DNA from: Ferruginibacter sp.
Lineage (GTDB): Bacteria > Bacteroidota > Bacteroidia > Chitinophagales > Chitinophagaceae
Direction: 5' to 3'
Length of the DNA: 64,000 nt
NCBI GenBank assembly: GCA_017983695.1
Contig: JAGOAX010000003.1
Coordinates: 124,001 to 188,000, forward strand
In this document: in pieces, positions 17,083-24,413 of the stretch
Layout: every line of letters begins with the position of its first letter
Position numbering within the stretch: position 1 is the first letter of the stretch
Translations under genes and position numbers: made by a program
The notes under the pieces: generated by a model
What the model saw: the letters and a program-made list of their open reading frames with translations, nothing else
Told to the model about the DNA's origin: nothing
The model's database searches: none

Positions 17083-17676
17083 ATGCAGCAAATTGTCGGT
17101 AGTTCTGTATTCAGCAAAAATAAGCTAGAGAGCATTTGTTATTTTTTCAGAAGCTTTTCGAATTATATACTGCAAAGTTCCTCCCCAACTCGTTGGGGAC
17201 GGAGGGGGCTAGCTTTCGGCTTGTTACTGTATTTGTTATCTTCATGTTCAGGTAAACCGCCATCTACAATGCAAAATACAAATTACGCCTTTCGCTTAAA
17301 ACCGGGGCAGGATTTAAAACAGGAAATTCAAAAATTTGTTACCGAAAAACAAATTACCGCCGGTTGGATTACTACCTGCGTGGGCAGTTTGACGGATTAC
17401 AATATCCGTTTTGCCAACCAGCCCAACGGCAGCACCGGCAGTGGGCATTTTGAAATTGTGAGCCTCACCGGTACTGTTTCTATCAATGGTTCTCACATCC
17501 ACATCAGCATCAGCGACAGCAGCGGCAAAACCATTGGCGGGCATTTAATGGAAGGTTGTAAAATTTATACCACTGCCGAAATTGTAATTGGCAGCAGCAA
17601 CGATTTTATTTTTATTAGAGAAAAGGATGGCACAACAGATTGGGAGGAGTTGCAGGTGGAGGAAATAAAAAAATAA
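17083..17676 (+). CDS. PCC (DUF296) domain protein, uncertain N terminus
   Basis: From about residue 63 the protein is a PCC/DUF296 domain (FRLKPGQDLKQEIQKFV, then SLTGTVSINGSHIHISI and GGHLMEGC). This small trimeric fold is also found in plant AT-hook proteins, and its bacterial role is not established. The first 60 residues are doubtful because they read through a CCCCAAC-TC-GTTGGGG hairpin (17183-17198) that looks like an intergenic repeat. Other starts are TTG 17221, which would give a short lipoprotein signal with lipobox LSSC, and ATG 17269, which gives a bare 135-residue domain. Coordinates show the longest frame. Confidence 0.65.
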   Translation: MQQIVGSSVFSKNKLESICYFFRSFSNYILQSSSPTRWGRRGLAFGLLLYLLSSCSGKPPSTMQNTNYAFRLKPGQDLKQEIQKFVTEKQITAGWITTCVGSLTDYNIRFANQPNGSTGSGHFEIVSLTGTVSINGSHIHISISDSSGKTIGGHLMEGCKIYTTAEIVIGSSNDFIFIREKDGTTDWEELQVEEIKK

Positions 17677-17715
17677 AATATTTGGAGGTCACAAATTGTG
17701 ACCTCCAAATATTTT
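17675..17715. promoter_or_regulatory. 41-bp perfect palindrome, copy A
   Basis: A 20-nt arm (17675-17694), one central A, and the exact reverse complement (17696-17715). Its core is GGAGGTCACAA-A-TTGTGACCTCC. It starts within the last two bases of the PCC gene, so it can also act as that gene's terminator. The same core recurs at 17768-17792 before the ORF6N gene. Confidence 0.75.
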
Positions 17716-17767
17716 ATTTACATAATTAAAATTGTAGTGACAAGGATATAAAGCTATAATCATTTAG

Positions 17768-17792
17768 TGGAGGTCACAATTTGTGACCTCCA
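17768..17792. promoter_or_regulatory. 25-bp perfect palindrome, copy B, before the ORF6N gene
   Basis: TGGAGGTCACAA, a central T, then TTGTGACCTCCA is the same core as copy A with the central base complemented. It lies 35 bp before the ORF6N start. Symmetry and position suggest an operator for a dimeric DNA-binding protein. The ORF6N product is the obvious candidate (inference). Confidence 0.6.
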
Positions 17793-17827
17793 TCTTTACT
17801 AATATATTTACAGAAAAATAAGGGAAT

Positions 17828-18373
17828 ATGCCAAAAAAAGAACTGAATATACTTATGATGGAACAAAAGATTCTCAACAGAATTTTTGTTGTGAGGGGAG
17901 AAAAGATAATGCTTGATCGGGATTTGGCAGAATTGTATGGGATAGAAACTAAGGTATTGAAACAGGCCGTAAAAAGGAATATAGAGCGATTTCCAAAAGA
18001 TTTTATGTTTGAAATGACGCCTAAAGAATTCATGAAATGGAAAGAAAATACAGTATTAAGTGCTGCGGATAAAAAAGGGTTACGCTATGCTCCATTTTGC
18101 TTTACAGAGCAGGGGGTTACAATGTTGTCATGTATTCTTAACAGCAGAACAGCCATAGAAGTAAATTTAAGAGTGATACGGGTATTTGTAAAAATGCGTG
18201 AATTTGCATTAACTCACAAAGAAATATTGTTGCAATTGGCAAAACTGGAAAAGGAGGTCAAAGGCAACAGTAAAGACATTGAGAATATATTTATTGTTTT
18301 AAAAGAATTAATTGCCAAACAGGAAAGGCCGCCATTACCACGAAACAAAATTGGGTTTAAACAGTATGATTAA
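17828..18373 (+). CDS. ORF6N-domain DNA-binding protein
   Basis: The 181-residue protein carries an N-terminal ORF6N domain (residues about 10-95). Signature segments are VRGEKIMLDRDLAELYG, KRNIERFPKDFMFEMT and APFCFTEQGVTMLS. A helical tail that may form a coiled coil (residues 120-165) follows. ORF6N/KilA-N domains occur in phage antirepressors and in many stand-alone Bacteroidota genes, and their DNA targets are poorly known. No phage genes adjoin it. Two perfect palindromes upstream may be its binding sites. Confidence 0.85.
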   Translation: MPKKELNILMMEQKILNRIFVVRGEKIMLDRDLAELYGIETKVLKQAVKRNIERFPKDFMFEMTPKEFMKWKENTVLSAADKKGLRYAPFCFTEQGVTMLSCILNSRTAIEVNLRVIRVFVKMREFALTHKEILLQLAKLEKEVKGNSKDIENIFIVLKELIAKQERPPLPRNKIGFKQYD

Positions 18374-18581
18374 AATGGTTTAATAGCAGTGAGGAGTTCG
18401 GTTATATTTTTTTAAACATGAAGGGAGACAGTAAGCTGTTATAGGTACTGCAGGCGGAGGAAATAGAAAACAGTGAGTAGTTTCAACAATTATATAAAAG
18501 TATTTCAAGTAAGTTTGGCGGCATGCATTGCTGGCAGGGTTTATTAAGAACGCTGTATTGTAAAAGGAGTATCTTTATTAC

Positions 18582-18931
18582 ATGCGTCGTTGTGCAGTTA
18601 ATATTGTTATAGCCTTAACCATTCTTGTTCCGTTAAATTCTTTAAGGGCACAAACGGTTTACAAAACACCCTCGGGCAAAAGTACCATTTGGCCACCTGT
18701 CGCAGTGTAAAAAATGTATCGCAGCGCATTACAATGGCTGAAGCGATTAAGGCAGGATTACAGCCTTGTAAAATTTGCAAACCGCCTGCGGCGTATGGTG
18801 CAGCAACCCCATCACCCCATAAAGAACAGGGTACCAGCCAAACCGCACAATGCAAAGGATTTACTAAATCCGGTACCCGGTGTAAGCACATGACCCGTAT
18901 TGCAAATGGATATTGTTATCAGCATCAGTGA
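18582..18931 (+). pseudogene. Secreted cysteine-rich small protein gene broken by a one-base deletion
   Basis: ATG 18582, preceded by AAAAGGAG, opens a signal peptide (MRRCAVNIVIALTILVPLNS) and then QTVYKTPSGK. The frame then runs into a stop. Reading on one frame back from 18680 gives an uninterrupted continuation KYHLATCRSV, then TMAEAIKAGLQPCKICKP, and a C-terminal CxGFTxSGTRCKHxxxxxxGYCYQH motif ending at 18931. One extra A in the AAAA run at 18678-18681 would restore a protein of about 116 residues. The first half recalls Ada-like metal-binding modules, and the second is a small Cys/His cluster. The cause is either a true mutation or a homopolymer sequencing error. Confidence 0.7.
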
Positions 18932-19016
18932 GGAGATTTTTTAGTTTTTGTTGATAAGTAATAAGTTCCTTGCATACAAAAAAGTACGGGGATATTTTAA
19001 TTAAATGGGATACAAA

Positions 19017-19490
19017 TTACTTTTTGCCGCTTCGCCAATTTTTATAGCGACTTGTTAATTCTTTATTGGCTTGCGTGGTTTGGTTCTTGTAGAAAAATGT
19101 ATAGTATTCTAGTAGGTTAGAAGATGAAAAAATACAAAAGTGCATCCAGGCAAAATAATCGTTTCTTTTCTCCATTGCGGATGTATATGAAGTACTGCTT
19201 TTAATAAAACTTAATAAAAGTATTAAAAATAATAAACCTGAGATCCCCCCTATAACTTCAATAAAATCAGATTCCCGGGTTAAAAAATAATCTATCCCAA
19301 AACAAATTAGGGAAATAGAAAGAAGTATTCCAATAGCCCAAATATCTCTTTTGAATTTTTCATATAAATTGATTTTATAGTCTATAATTGTAAAGTTTGG
19401 GTTTGAAAACGTCTGTTGTCTAATACTCAAATACTGCTCCTCTGTTATAGTTTCAGGTTCTCTAAATATAGTCTCTGTATATTCTAACAT
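19017..19490 (-). CDS. Hypothetical protein with two membrane segments
   Basis: The 157-residue protein has a charged N terminus of 50 residues, two adjacent hydrophobic helices (about 51-70 and 78-96), and a basic C-terminal tail (SRYKNWRSGKK). The plan is reminiscent of small SLATT-type membrane proteins, but I cannot assign a family. It is a single gene on the minus strand next to mutS2, without a partner gene that would indicate a defence system. Confidence 0.5.
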   Translation of the reverse strand: MLEYTETIFREPETITEEQYLSIRQQTFSNPNFTIIDYKINLYEKFKRDIWAIGILLSISLICFGIDYFLTRESDFIEVIGGISGLLFLILLLSFIKSSTSYTSAMEKRNDYFAWMHFCIFSSSNLLEYYTFFYKNQTTQANKELTSRYKNWRSGKK

Positions 19491-19679
19491 TAATTAAGTA
19501 TTTAGTGTTGAAATAGGTTGAGTAAAATATTTGAATTCATGTTGTGGAGAATTCAGTTTTTTTGCTAATATACATAACTATAAATATATAGGCCTGTTAT
19601 TTCGCTAAAATCTCCGATGCAATTAAAGCCAAATAGTGGTATGCCCTCAAAGTGAGTGACACAACGATGCTGATTTACG

Positions 19680-19687
19680 TAACTTTG
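19680..19687 (+). promoter_or_regulatory. -7 promoter element of mutS2
   Basis: TAACTTTG fits TAnnTTTG and lies 30 nt before ATG 19718. It makes the in-frame upstream start at 19652 unlikely. No TTG is present at the -33 spacing. Confidence 0.45.
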
Positions 19688-19717
19688 CCCGTCACAAAAA
19701 AATTACGCAGTAGTTGT

Positions 19718-21832
19718 ATGAAATTTTTTCCGGAATCCGCCTTGGTGCAGTTAGAGTTTGAAAAGGTAAAAACCTTGCTGGCATTGCAATGCCGTACAGA
19801 TTATGCCAAAGCAAAAGCCAGTGACCTGCGCATTCATACCAAAAAAGATTTTATTGAAACCGATCTGCAGCAGAGCAACGAGTATAAAATATTATTGCAA
19901 AGCAGCCAGTATTTCCCCAACGATTTTATATTAAACCTGCAAAAAGAATTAAAGCTGTTGGCCATACCCGGTGCCGTTTTAAAAGGAGAAGATTTTTTAC
20001 GCATAAAAAAACTGGCAGAAAATACCGGTAATATTTTCAGGTGGTTTGATAATGAGAACAGGGTGACTTATGCCGGCCTTGCAAAAGTTATTAATGATAC
20101 TTACTACGAAAAAGTAATTAACGAATTAATAGATGATATTTTAGATGAAACCGGTAATGTAAAGGATACCGCCAGTGAAGAACTGGAGCAGATACGCATG
20201 AGCCTGTACAGGAAACGTAATGAACTGCGCCGTTTGTTTGATAAGATAGTGGCCAAACTGAATAAGAGTGGCTACCTGGCAGATATTGAAGAAAGTTTTA
20301 TGAACGGCAGGAGGGTGCTGGCAGTTTTTGCAGAACAAAAGCGCATGATAAAAGGTGTATTGCATGGCGAAAGCGACAGCCGTAAAACAACTTTTATAGA
20401 ACCGGAAGAAACCACAGGGCTTAACAACGAAATTTTTTCTTTAGAACATGACGAGAGCAGGGAAGTGTACCGTATTTTAAGAACCCTCACACAAAAACTA
20501 AGTGTGTATGCCGGTCTTTTAAAAAATTATCATGATGTTGCCGGGGAATATGATTTTATAAGAGCCAAGGCAAAATTTGCCGGTGAGTATGGTGGTAATT
20601 ATCCGCAGGTAAATGATAAGGCGCATGTACATTTAATAAATGCTTATCATCCTTTATTATTCATTTATAACACAAGGAATAATAAGCCCACCATCCCGGT
20701 AAACCTCAGCTTAAACGATAAGCAACGTATACTTGTTATCAGTGGCCCCAACGCCGGTGGTAAAACAGTTACTTTAAAAACTGTGGGGTTGTTACAGCTG
20801 ATGTTGCAAAGTGGTTTACTGGTGCCGGTACATCCCGACAGCGAGATGGGAATTTTTAAACAGATACTCATTCATATTGGCGATACACAAAGTTTAGAAT
20901 TTGAGTTGAGTACTTATTCCTCTCATTTAAAAAACATGAAGCATTTTATGGAAAATGCCAATGGTAAAACCCTGTTTTTTATTGATGAGCTGGGTAGTGG
21001 CAGCGATCCTAATCTTGGAGGTGCTTTTGCAGAAGTGATTATGGAAGAGCTGGCACATAAACATAGTTTTGGTATTGTAACAACTCATTACCTTAATTTA
21101 AAAGTAATGGCCAATAAAGTGCCTGGTATCATCAATGGTGCCATGCAGTTTGATGAAAAGAATTTACTGCCCATGTATAAATTAATTGTGGGCAAGCCAG
21201 GCAGTTCTTATACATTTTCTATTGCTGAAAGAATTGGTTTGGAGAAAAGATTAATTGAAAAGGCACGAACACTGGTTGATGAAGATCATTTTACTTTAGA
21301 TAAATTATTAAACCGCACTGAGCAGGACCTGCAGAAAATTGATAAAGAAAAAAGCGAACTGCAAAAACTACTGAAAGAAAATGAACGGCTGAAAAAAGAA
21401 ATGAACCAGGTGCTGCATAAAGAAAAGCACCAGCAGGAAATAGAAAAGCTACAACATCAGAATAAAATATCGGAAGAAAAATTAATTTATTTAAAAGATA
21501 TGGAGCGCCGTTTAAAGGCCATGATTATTGAATGGCGCAAAACGGATGATAAGGACAAAGTGATAAAGATGATCCATGCTTTGCTGTTTAATCAAAAAGA
21601 AAAGTTTACGGTTGAAAAGCAGCAGAAAAAACTAAATGAAAAGTTTGAAGAAGTGGGCGGAGATATAATAATTGGTGCTAAAGTAAAGATGAAACAGAAC
21701 CGCCAGGTAGGTATTGTAAAAGAAATTAAAGGAAAAAAAGCGGTGTTACAGGTTGGTGTAATGCCCATCACTGTTGACCTGAAGGACCTTGTGGTGGTAA
21801 AAGACAAAGAACCCACACAAATAGTTTCGTAA
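19718..21832 (+). CDS. MutS2-type DNA-binding ATPase without Smr domain
   Basis: The 704-residue protein starts MKFFPESALVQLEFEKVK, like MutS2 proteins. It has the MutS core with Walker A GPNAGGKT (residues 343-350), Walker B FFIDELGSG (Asp423, Glu424) and TTHYLNLK. A long coiled coil follows (about 500-600), then a small KOW/SH3-like tail (GAKVKMKQNRQVGIVKEI). MutS2 proteins suppress recombination or act on collided ribosomes. Classical MutS2 is about 780 residues and ends in an Smr nuclease domain, which is absent here. The frame closes normally at TTTCGTAA, so this is not an obvious truncation. Confidence 0.88.
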   Translation: MKFFPESALVQLEFEKVKTLLALQCRTDYAKAKASDLRIHTKKDFIETDLQQSNEYKILLQSSQYFPNDFILNLQKELKLLAIPGAVLKGEDFLRIKKLAENTGNIFRWFDNENRVTYAGLAKVINDTYYEKVINELIDDILDETGNVKDTASEELEQIRMSLYRKRNELRRLFDKIVAKLNKSGYLADIEESFMNGRRVLAVFAEQKRMIKGVLHGESDSRKTTFIEPEETTGLNNEIFSLEHDESREVYRILRTLTQKLSVYAGLLKNYHDVAGEYDFIRAKAKFAGEYGGNYPQVNDKAHVHLINAYHPLLFIYNTRNNKPTIPVNLSLNDKQRILVISGPNAGGKTVTLKTVGLLQLMLQSGLLVPVHPDSEMGIFKQILIHIGDTQSLEFELSTYSSHLKNMKHFMENANGKTLFFIDELGSGSDPNLGGAFAEVIMEELAHKHSFGIVTTHYLNLKVMANKVPGIINGAMQFDEKNLLPMYKLIVGKPGSSYTFSIAERIGLEKRLIEKARTLVDEDHFTLDKLLNRTEQDLQKIDKEKSELQKLLKENERLKKEMNQVLHKEKHQQEIEKLQHQNKISEEKLIYLKDMERRLKAMIIEWRKTDDKDKVIKMIHALLFNQKEKFTVEKQQKKLNEKFEEVGGDIIIGAKVKMKQNRQVGIVKEIKGKKAVLQVGVMPITVDLKDLVVVKDKEPTQIVS

Positions 21833-21872
21833 AACTTTTGGGTTGAACTATTTCAAAACGTATTTTTGCAGC

Positions 21873-21957
21873 GGAGAGCTGGCAGAGTGGTCGATTGCGG
21901 CAGTCTTGAAAACTGTTGACTGTTACAGGTCCTGGGGTTCGAATCCCTAGCTCTCCG
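21873..21957 (+). tRNA. tRNA-Ser(UGA)
   Basis: An 85-nt class II tRNA. The acceptor stem GGAGAGC/GCTCTCC has discriminator G. The anticodon loop is CTTGAAA with anticodon TGA (21907-21909). A long variable arm contains CTGT-T-ACAG, and the T loop is TTCGAAT. The CCA end is not encoded (GCAC follows). It starts 40 nt after mutS2 and has its own terminator. Its 3' half is partly repeated at 22274-22341. Confidence 0.95.
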
Positions 21958-21960
21958 CAC

Positions 21961-21988
21961 AAAGCAACTTTATAGTTGCTTTTTTTTG
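21961..21988 (+). terminator. Terminator of tRNA-Ser
   Basis: AAAGCAACT (21961-21969), loop TTAT, then AGTTGCTTT (21974-21982) followed by Ts. It is placed immediately after the tRNA. Confidence 0.8.
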
Positions 21989-22002
21989 TTTAAATTTTTT
22001 TA

Positions 22003-22290
22003 ATGGCATTTTATGTTTACATATTGCAAAGCGATCAAGACAATAGCTATTATAAAGGATACTCTGAAAACCCTGCACTGCGTTTAGTTTACCATAATAA
22101 CAGGCTGAGTAACTATACTTCTAAAAAAACTCCATGGCAACTTGTTTGCGTATTATTCTTTGAAACAAAAAAAGAAGCATTAGGTGCCGAAAAGCGCTAT
22201 AAAAAATACCCTGTAAAAAGTCTGGAAGCAGTAATTAAAAGTAAAAAAAATATTTTATCCCAGTATTTAAATGGTCTTGAAAACTGTTGA
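22003..22290 (+). CDS. Small GIY-YIG nuclease ending inside a tRNA-Ser remnant
   Basis: The 95-residue protein is essentially one GIY-YIG domain. YVYIL and YYKGYS are the two signature strands, Arg in LRLVYHN is the likely catalytic arginine, and GAEKRYKKYP with the following KSLEAVIK are typical of the small stand-alone group. The last residues (LENC) and the TGA stop are encoded by 17 bases identical to the anticodon arm of the upstream tRNA-Ser. The gene therefore sits exactly between an intact tRNA and a second copy of its 3' half, which suggests that it is, or was, part of a tRNA-targeted element. Confidence 0.85.
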   Translation: MAFYVYILQSDQDNSYYKGYSENPALRLVYHNNRLSNYTSKKTPWQLVCVLFFETKKEALGAEKRYKKYPVKSLEAVIKSKKNILSQYLNGLENC

Positions 22291-22341
22291 TCCCGACATA
22301 GTGTCGGGAGTCCGAGGGTTACAAATCCCTCTCTCTCCGCA
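22274..22341 (+). pseudogene. Degenerate 3' half of tRNA-Ser
   Basis: Bases 22274-22290 equal tRNA positions 21903-21919 (anticodon arm, TGA anticodon kept). A variable-arm-like hairpin TCCCGACA-TAG-TGTCGGGA follows, then a T arm GAGGG...CCCTC with an 8-nt loop, and an acceptor strand TCTCTCCGCA. No 5' half precedes it, so it cannot fold as a tRNA. It forms the distal border of the GIY-YIG insertion. Confidence 0.85.
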
Positions 22342-22342
22342 T

Positions 22343-22376
22343 AAAAGGGTAAATCAAATTTGATTTACCCTTTTTT
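22343..22376 (+). terminator. Terminator after the tRNA remnant
   Basis: AAAAGGGTAAATCAAA (22343-22358) is followed directly by its full complement TTTGATTTACCCTTTT and two more Ts. It is probably the original terminator of the tRNA-Ser before insertion. Confidence 0.8.
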
Positions 22377-22473
22377 ATGCCCTTCATTTTAAAATAAGAG
22401 CAAATCTTTTAAACTCGTTTTGCACAAACTGATATTATTTTGATAAATACAGCTACATTTGATTACGATTGCT

Positions 22474-23061
22474 ATGAAGAAAAAGTTGCCACTAACTGCC
22501 CAGGAAATACATGAACTTCAAAACCGGATTGCGGATTATGATGATGTGGCAGCCTATAAGAAACTATTTTTTCATTTTTTTCTTCCTCTTAAAAGTTTTT
22601 CCTTTTCGATACTAAAAACAAAAGAAATTGCCGAAGAAGTGGTTTCCGACGTTTTAATAGAAATTTGGGGCAGGCGCAAGCAATTACCTGGTATAGAGGA
22701 TCTAAAAATGTATTTATATGTGAGTGTTCGCAATTCCTCTTTGCGAAAGCTGCAACAAACTCAAAAAACTACCGTGCTTTCACTGGATGAGCTTGAAGTA
22801 GAGTTTGCCAGTGCCGATCCTGATGCAGAGGCTACTTTAATTACCGGCGAGCTGGCAAAAAAAATTGAATTGGCCATTGAGCAATTACCACCTCAATGCA
22901 AAATAATATTTAAGCTGGCAAAAGAAGACAAACTTAAATATAAAGAAATAGCCGTACTGTTAAATATAAGCGTTAAAACTATTGATAACCAGCTTTCTAC
23001 AGCGCTTAAAAAAATCGCCTCTGTTTTAAATACCCCTGTTAATAAGCCATCTGCTGATTAA
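22474..23061 (+). CDS. ECF sigma factor, FecI-like
   Basis: The 195-residue ECF sigma-70 factor has region 2 at about residues 30-95 (AEEVVSDVLIEIWGRR) and region 4 at about 128-185 (QLPPQCKIIFKLAKED, then YKEIAVLLNISVKTIDNQL). ATG 22474 is preferred to the TTG at 22459. It is followed by a FecR-type anti-sigma and SusC/SusD, the arrangement in which SusC signals through FecR to release the sigma factor when its glycan is bound. It probably drives transcription of the downstream locus. Confidence 0.9.
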   Translation: MKKKLPLTAQEIHELQNRIADYDDVAAYKKLFFHFFLPLKSFSFSILKTKEIAEEVVSDVLIEIWGRRKQLPGIEDLKMYLYVSVRNSSLRKLQQTQKTTVLSLDELEVEFASADPDAEATLITGELAKKIELAIEQLPPQCKIIFKLAKEDKLKYKEIAVLLNISVKTIDNQLSTALKKIASVLNTPVNKPSAD

Positions 23062-23127
23062 CAGACAATTATTTTTCAATCTAATAGGGGATTTGTTATT
23101 TTTTTGTCTCTACTATATTAGACAACT

Positions 23128-24246
23128 ATGCAGCATAAAGACAGAATTTGGACTTTAATGTCCCGGAAACTATCGGGAGTAGCTTCGGCAGCCGAATTAA
23201 TTGAATTGAATGATTTAATTAAAGGGCATCCGGATGCTGATGTTCCTGTACAGTTTATCCATAATTTTTGGGCATTACCAACTGAAACAGACGATGATTT
23301 TTTAGAAGCTACGTTTCATTTACACAACCAGCGGTTAAAAGAAAAAGGATTTGACCTTGAGTTAGATAAACACGAAACTGGTTCTTTGAATATTGAAGCA
23401 CCGGTAAACAGAAAAAGAAAATGGGTTTTGATGGGTAGTGCGGTTGCGGTTATTGTAATTATTGTCTTCTTTAGTTTCTTTTATACTACCACAAATTCAA
23501 AAGGTATTGTAGCTGATAGTAAAATTGCTCATAGTGAGGTTAGTACTAAAAATGGATCCCGTACCAAGATACAATTACCTGATGGTTCTTCTGTTTGGCT
23601 GAACAGCAGCAGTAAATTAACTTATAATAACAATAATTTTGGTGTTGCTGTACGTGAAGTTACGCTTACCGGAGAGGCTTATTTTGATGTGGTAAAAAAT
23701 CCTTTAAAACCATTTATTATCCATACAGAAAAAATGGATATTAAAGTATTGGGAACTGCCTTTAATGTAAAATGTTACCCGGGTGAAAAAAACTCGGAAA
23801 CCAGTTTAATCAGGGGGAGTATTGAAGTAACATTAAAAGACAGGCAGGAAAAAATTATGATGAAGCCAAGCGAAAAGCTGATTCTTAATAATGATGAAGT
23901 AAAATCAGCGAAAATAAGTACCCCATCGCAAAAAGCAACACCTGCAAGGCCGGTCCCTATTATAGAGCTTAGCCATCTAACATTCTATCCTACAGATAAT
24001 TCGATTGTAGAAACCGGGTGGGTTGAAAACAGGCTTGTTTTTACCGGTGAAACACTGGAAGATATTGCTGTAAAAATGGAACGCTGGTATGGCGTGAACA
24101 TTGTTATTGCAAACGAAAAATTAAAGAAGGAACTGTTAACCGGCATATTTGAAAAGGAGACGATATACCAGGCGCTTACTGCTTTGCAATTAACTACGCC
24201 CTTTACATATAAAGTTGATAAAAACGTAATCACTATTTCAAAATAA
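23128..24246 (+). CDS. FecR-type anti-sigma factor
   Basis: The 372-residue inner-membrane protein has a cytoplasmic N-terminal part that would bind the sigma factor and one transmembrane helix (about residues 98-117, MGSAVAVIVIIVFF). A periplasmic FecR domain follows (TKNGSRTKIQLPDGSSVWLN, then GEAYFDVVKNPLKPFIIHT), then a C-terminal DUF4974 domain (residues about 290-372, EDIAVKMERWYGVNI). It is expected to sense the N-terminal STN domain of the SusC receptor. The receptor gene follows after 167 bp that contain a 9-bp hairpin. Confidence 0.93.
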   Translation: MQHKDRIWTLMSRKLSGVASAAELIELNDLIKGHPDADVPVQFIHNFWALPTETDDDFLEATFHLHNQRLKEKGFDLELDKHETGSLNIEAPVNRKRKWVLMGSAVAVIVIIVFFSFFYTTTNSKGIVADSKIAHSEVSTKNGSRTKIQLPDGSSVWLNSSSKLTYNNNNFGVAVREVTLTGEAYFDVVKNPLKPFIIHTEKMDIKVLGTAFNVKCYPGEKNSETSLIRGSIEVTLKDRQEKIMMKPSEKLILNNDEVKSAKISTPSQKATPARPVPIIELSHLTFYPTDNSIVETGWVENRLVFTGETLEDIAVKMERWYGVNIVIANEKLKKELLTGIFEKETIYQALTALQLTTPFTYKVDKNVITISK

Positions 24247-24308
24247 AAAAAACAAGCTGCTAATGAAAAAGATACTAACCCCAAACTCATCCTGAAAAAA
24301 ATAAAAAA

Positions 24309-24332
24309 CGGGAAATGTTGTAGCATTTCCCG
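24309..24332 (+). other. Hairpin between fecR and susC
   Basis: CGGGAAATG (24309-24317), a 6-nt loop, then CATTTCCCG (24324-24332). No T-tract follows, so it is more likely an RNA-stability or processing structure than a terminator. Confidence 0.45.
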
Positions 24333-24413
24333 AACAGGCAAATAAGGAAAACTTGAATCACTTTACGATTGGACTTAAGGGTTCCCTTTTTTAATTTACC
24401 AAAACATAAAAAT

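Noticed and set aside
18677-18690. Programmed -1 frameshift in the Cys/His-rich gene
   Set aside because: The sequence around the junction (GGC AAA AGT) is not an X-XXY-YYZ heptamer and no strong downstream stem is visible. A lost A is the simpler reading.
17828-19490. Prophage or toxin-antitoxin region around the ORF6N gene
   Set aside because: ORF6N domains occur in phages, but no phage structural, integrase or antitoxin gene is next to it. The neighbours are unrelated single genes.
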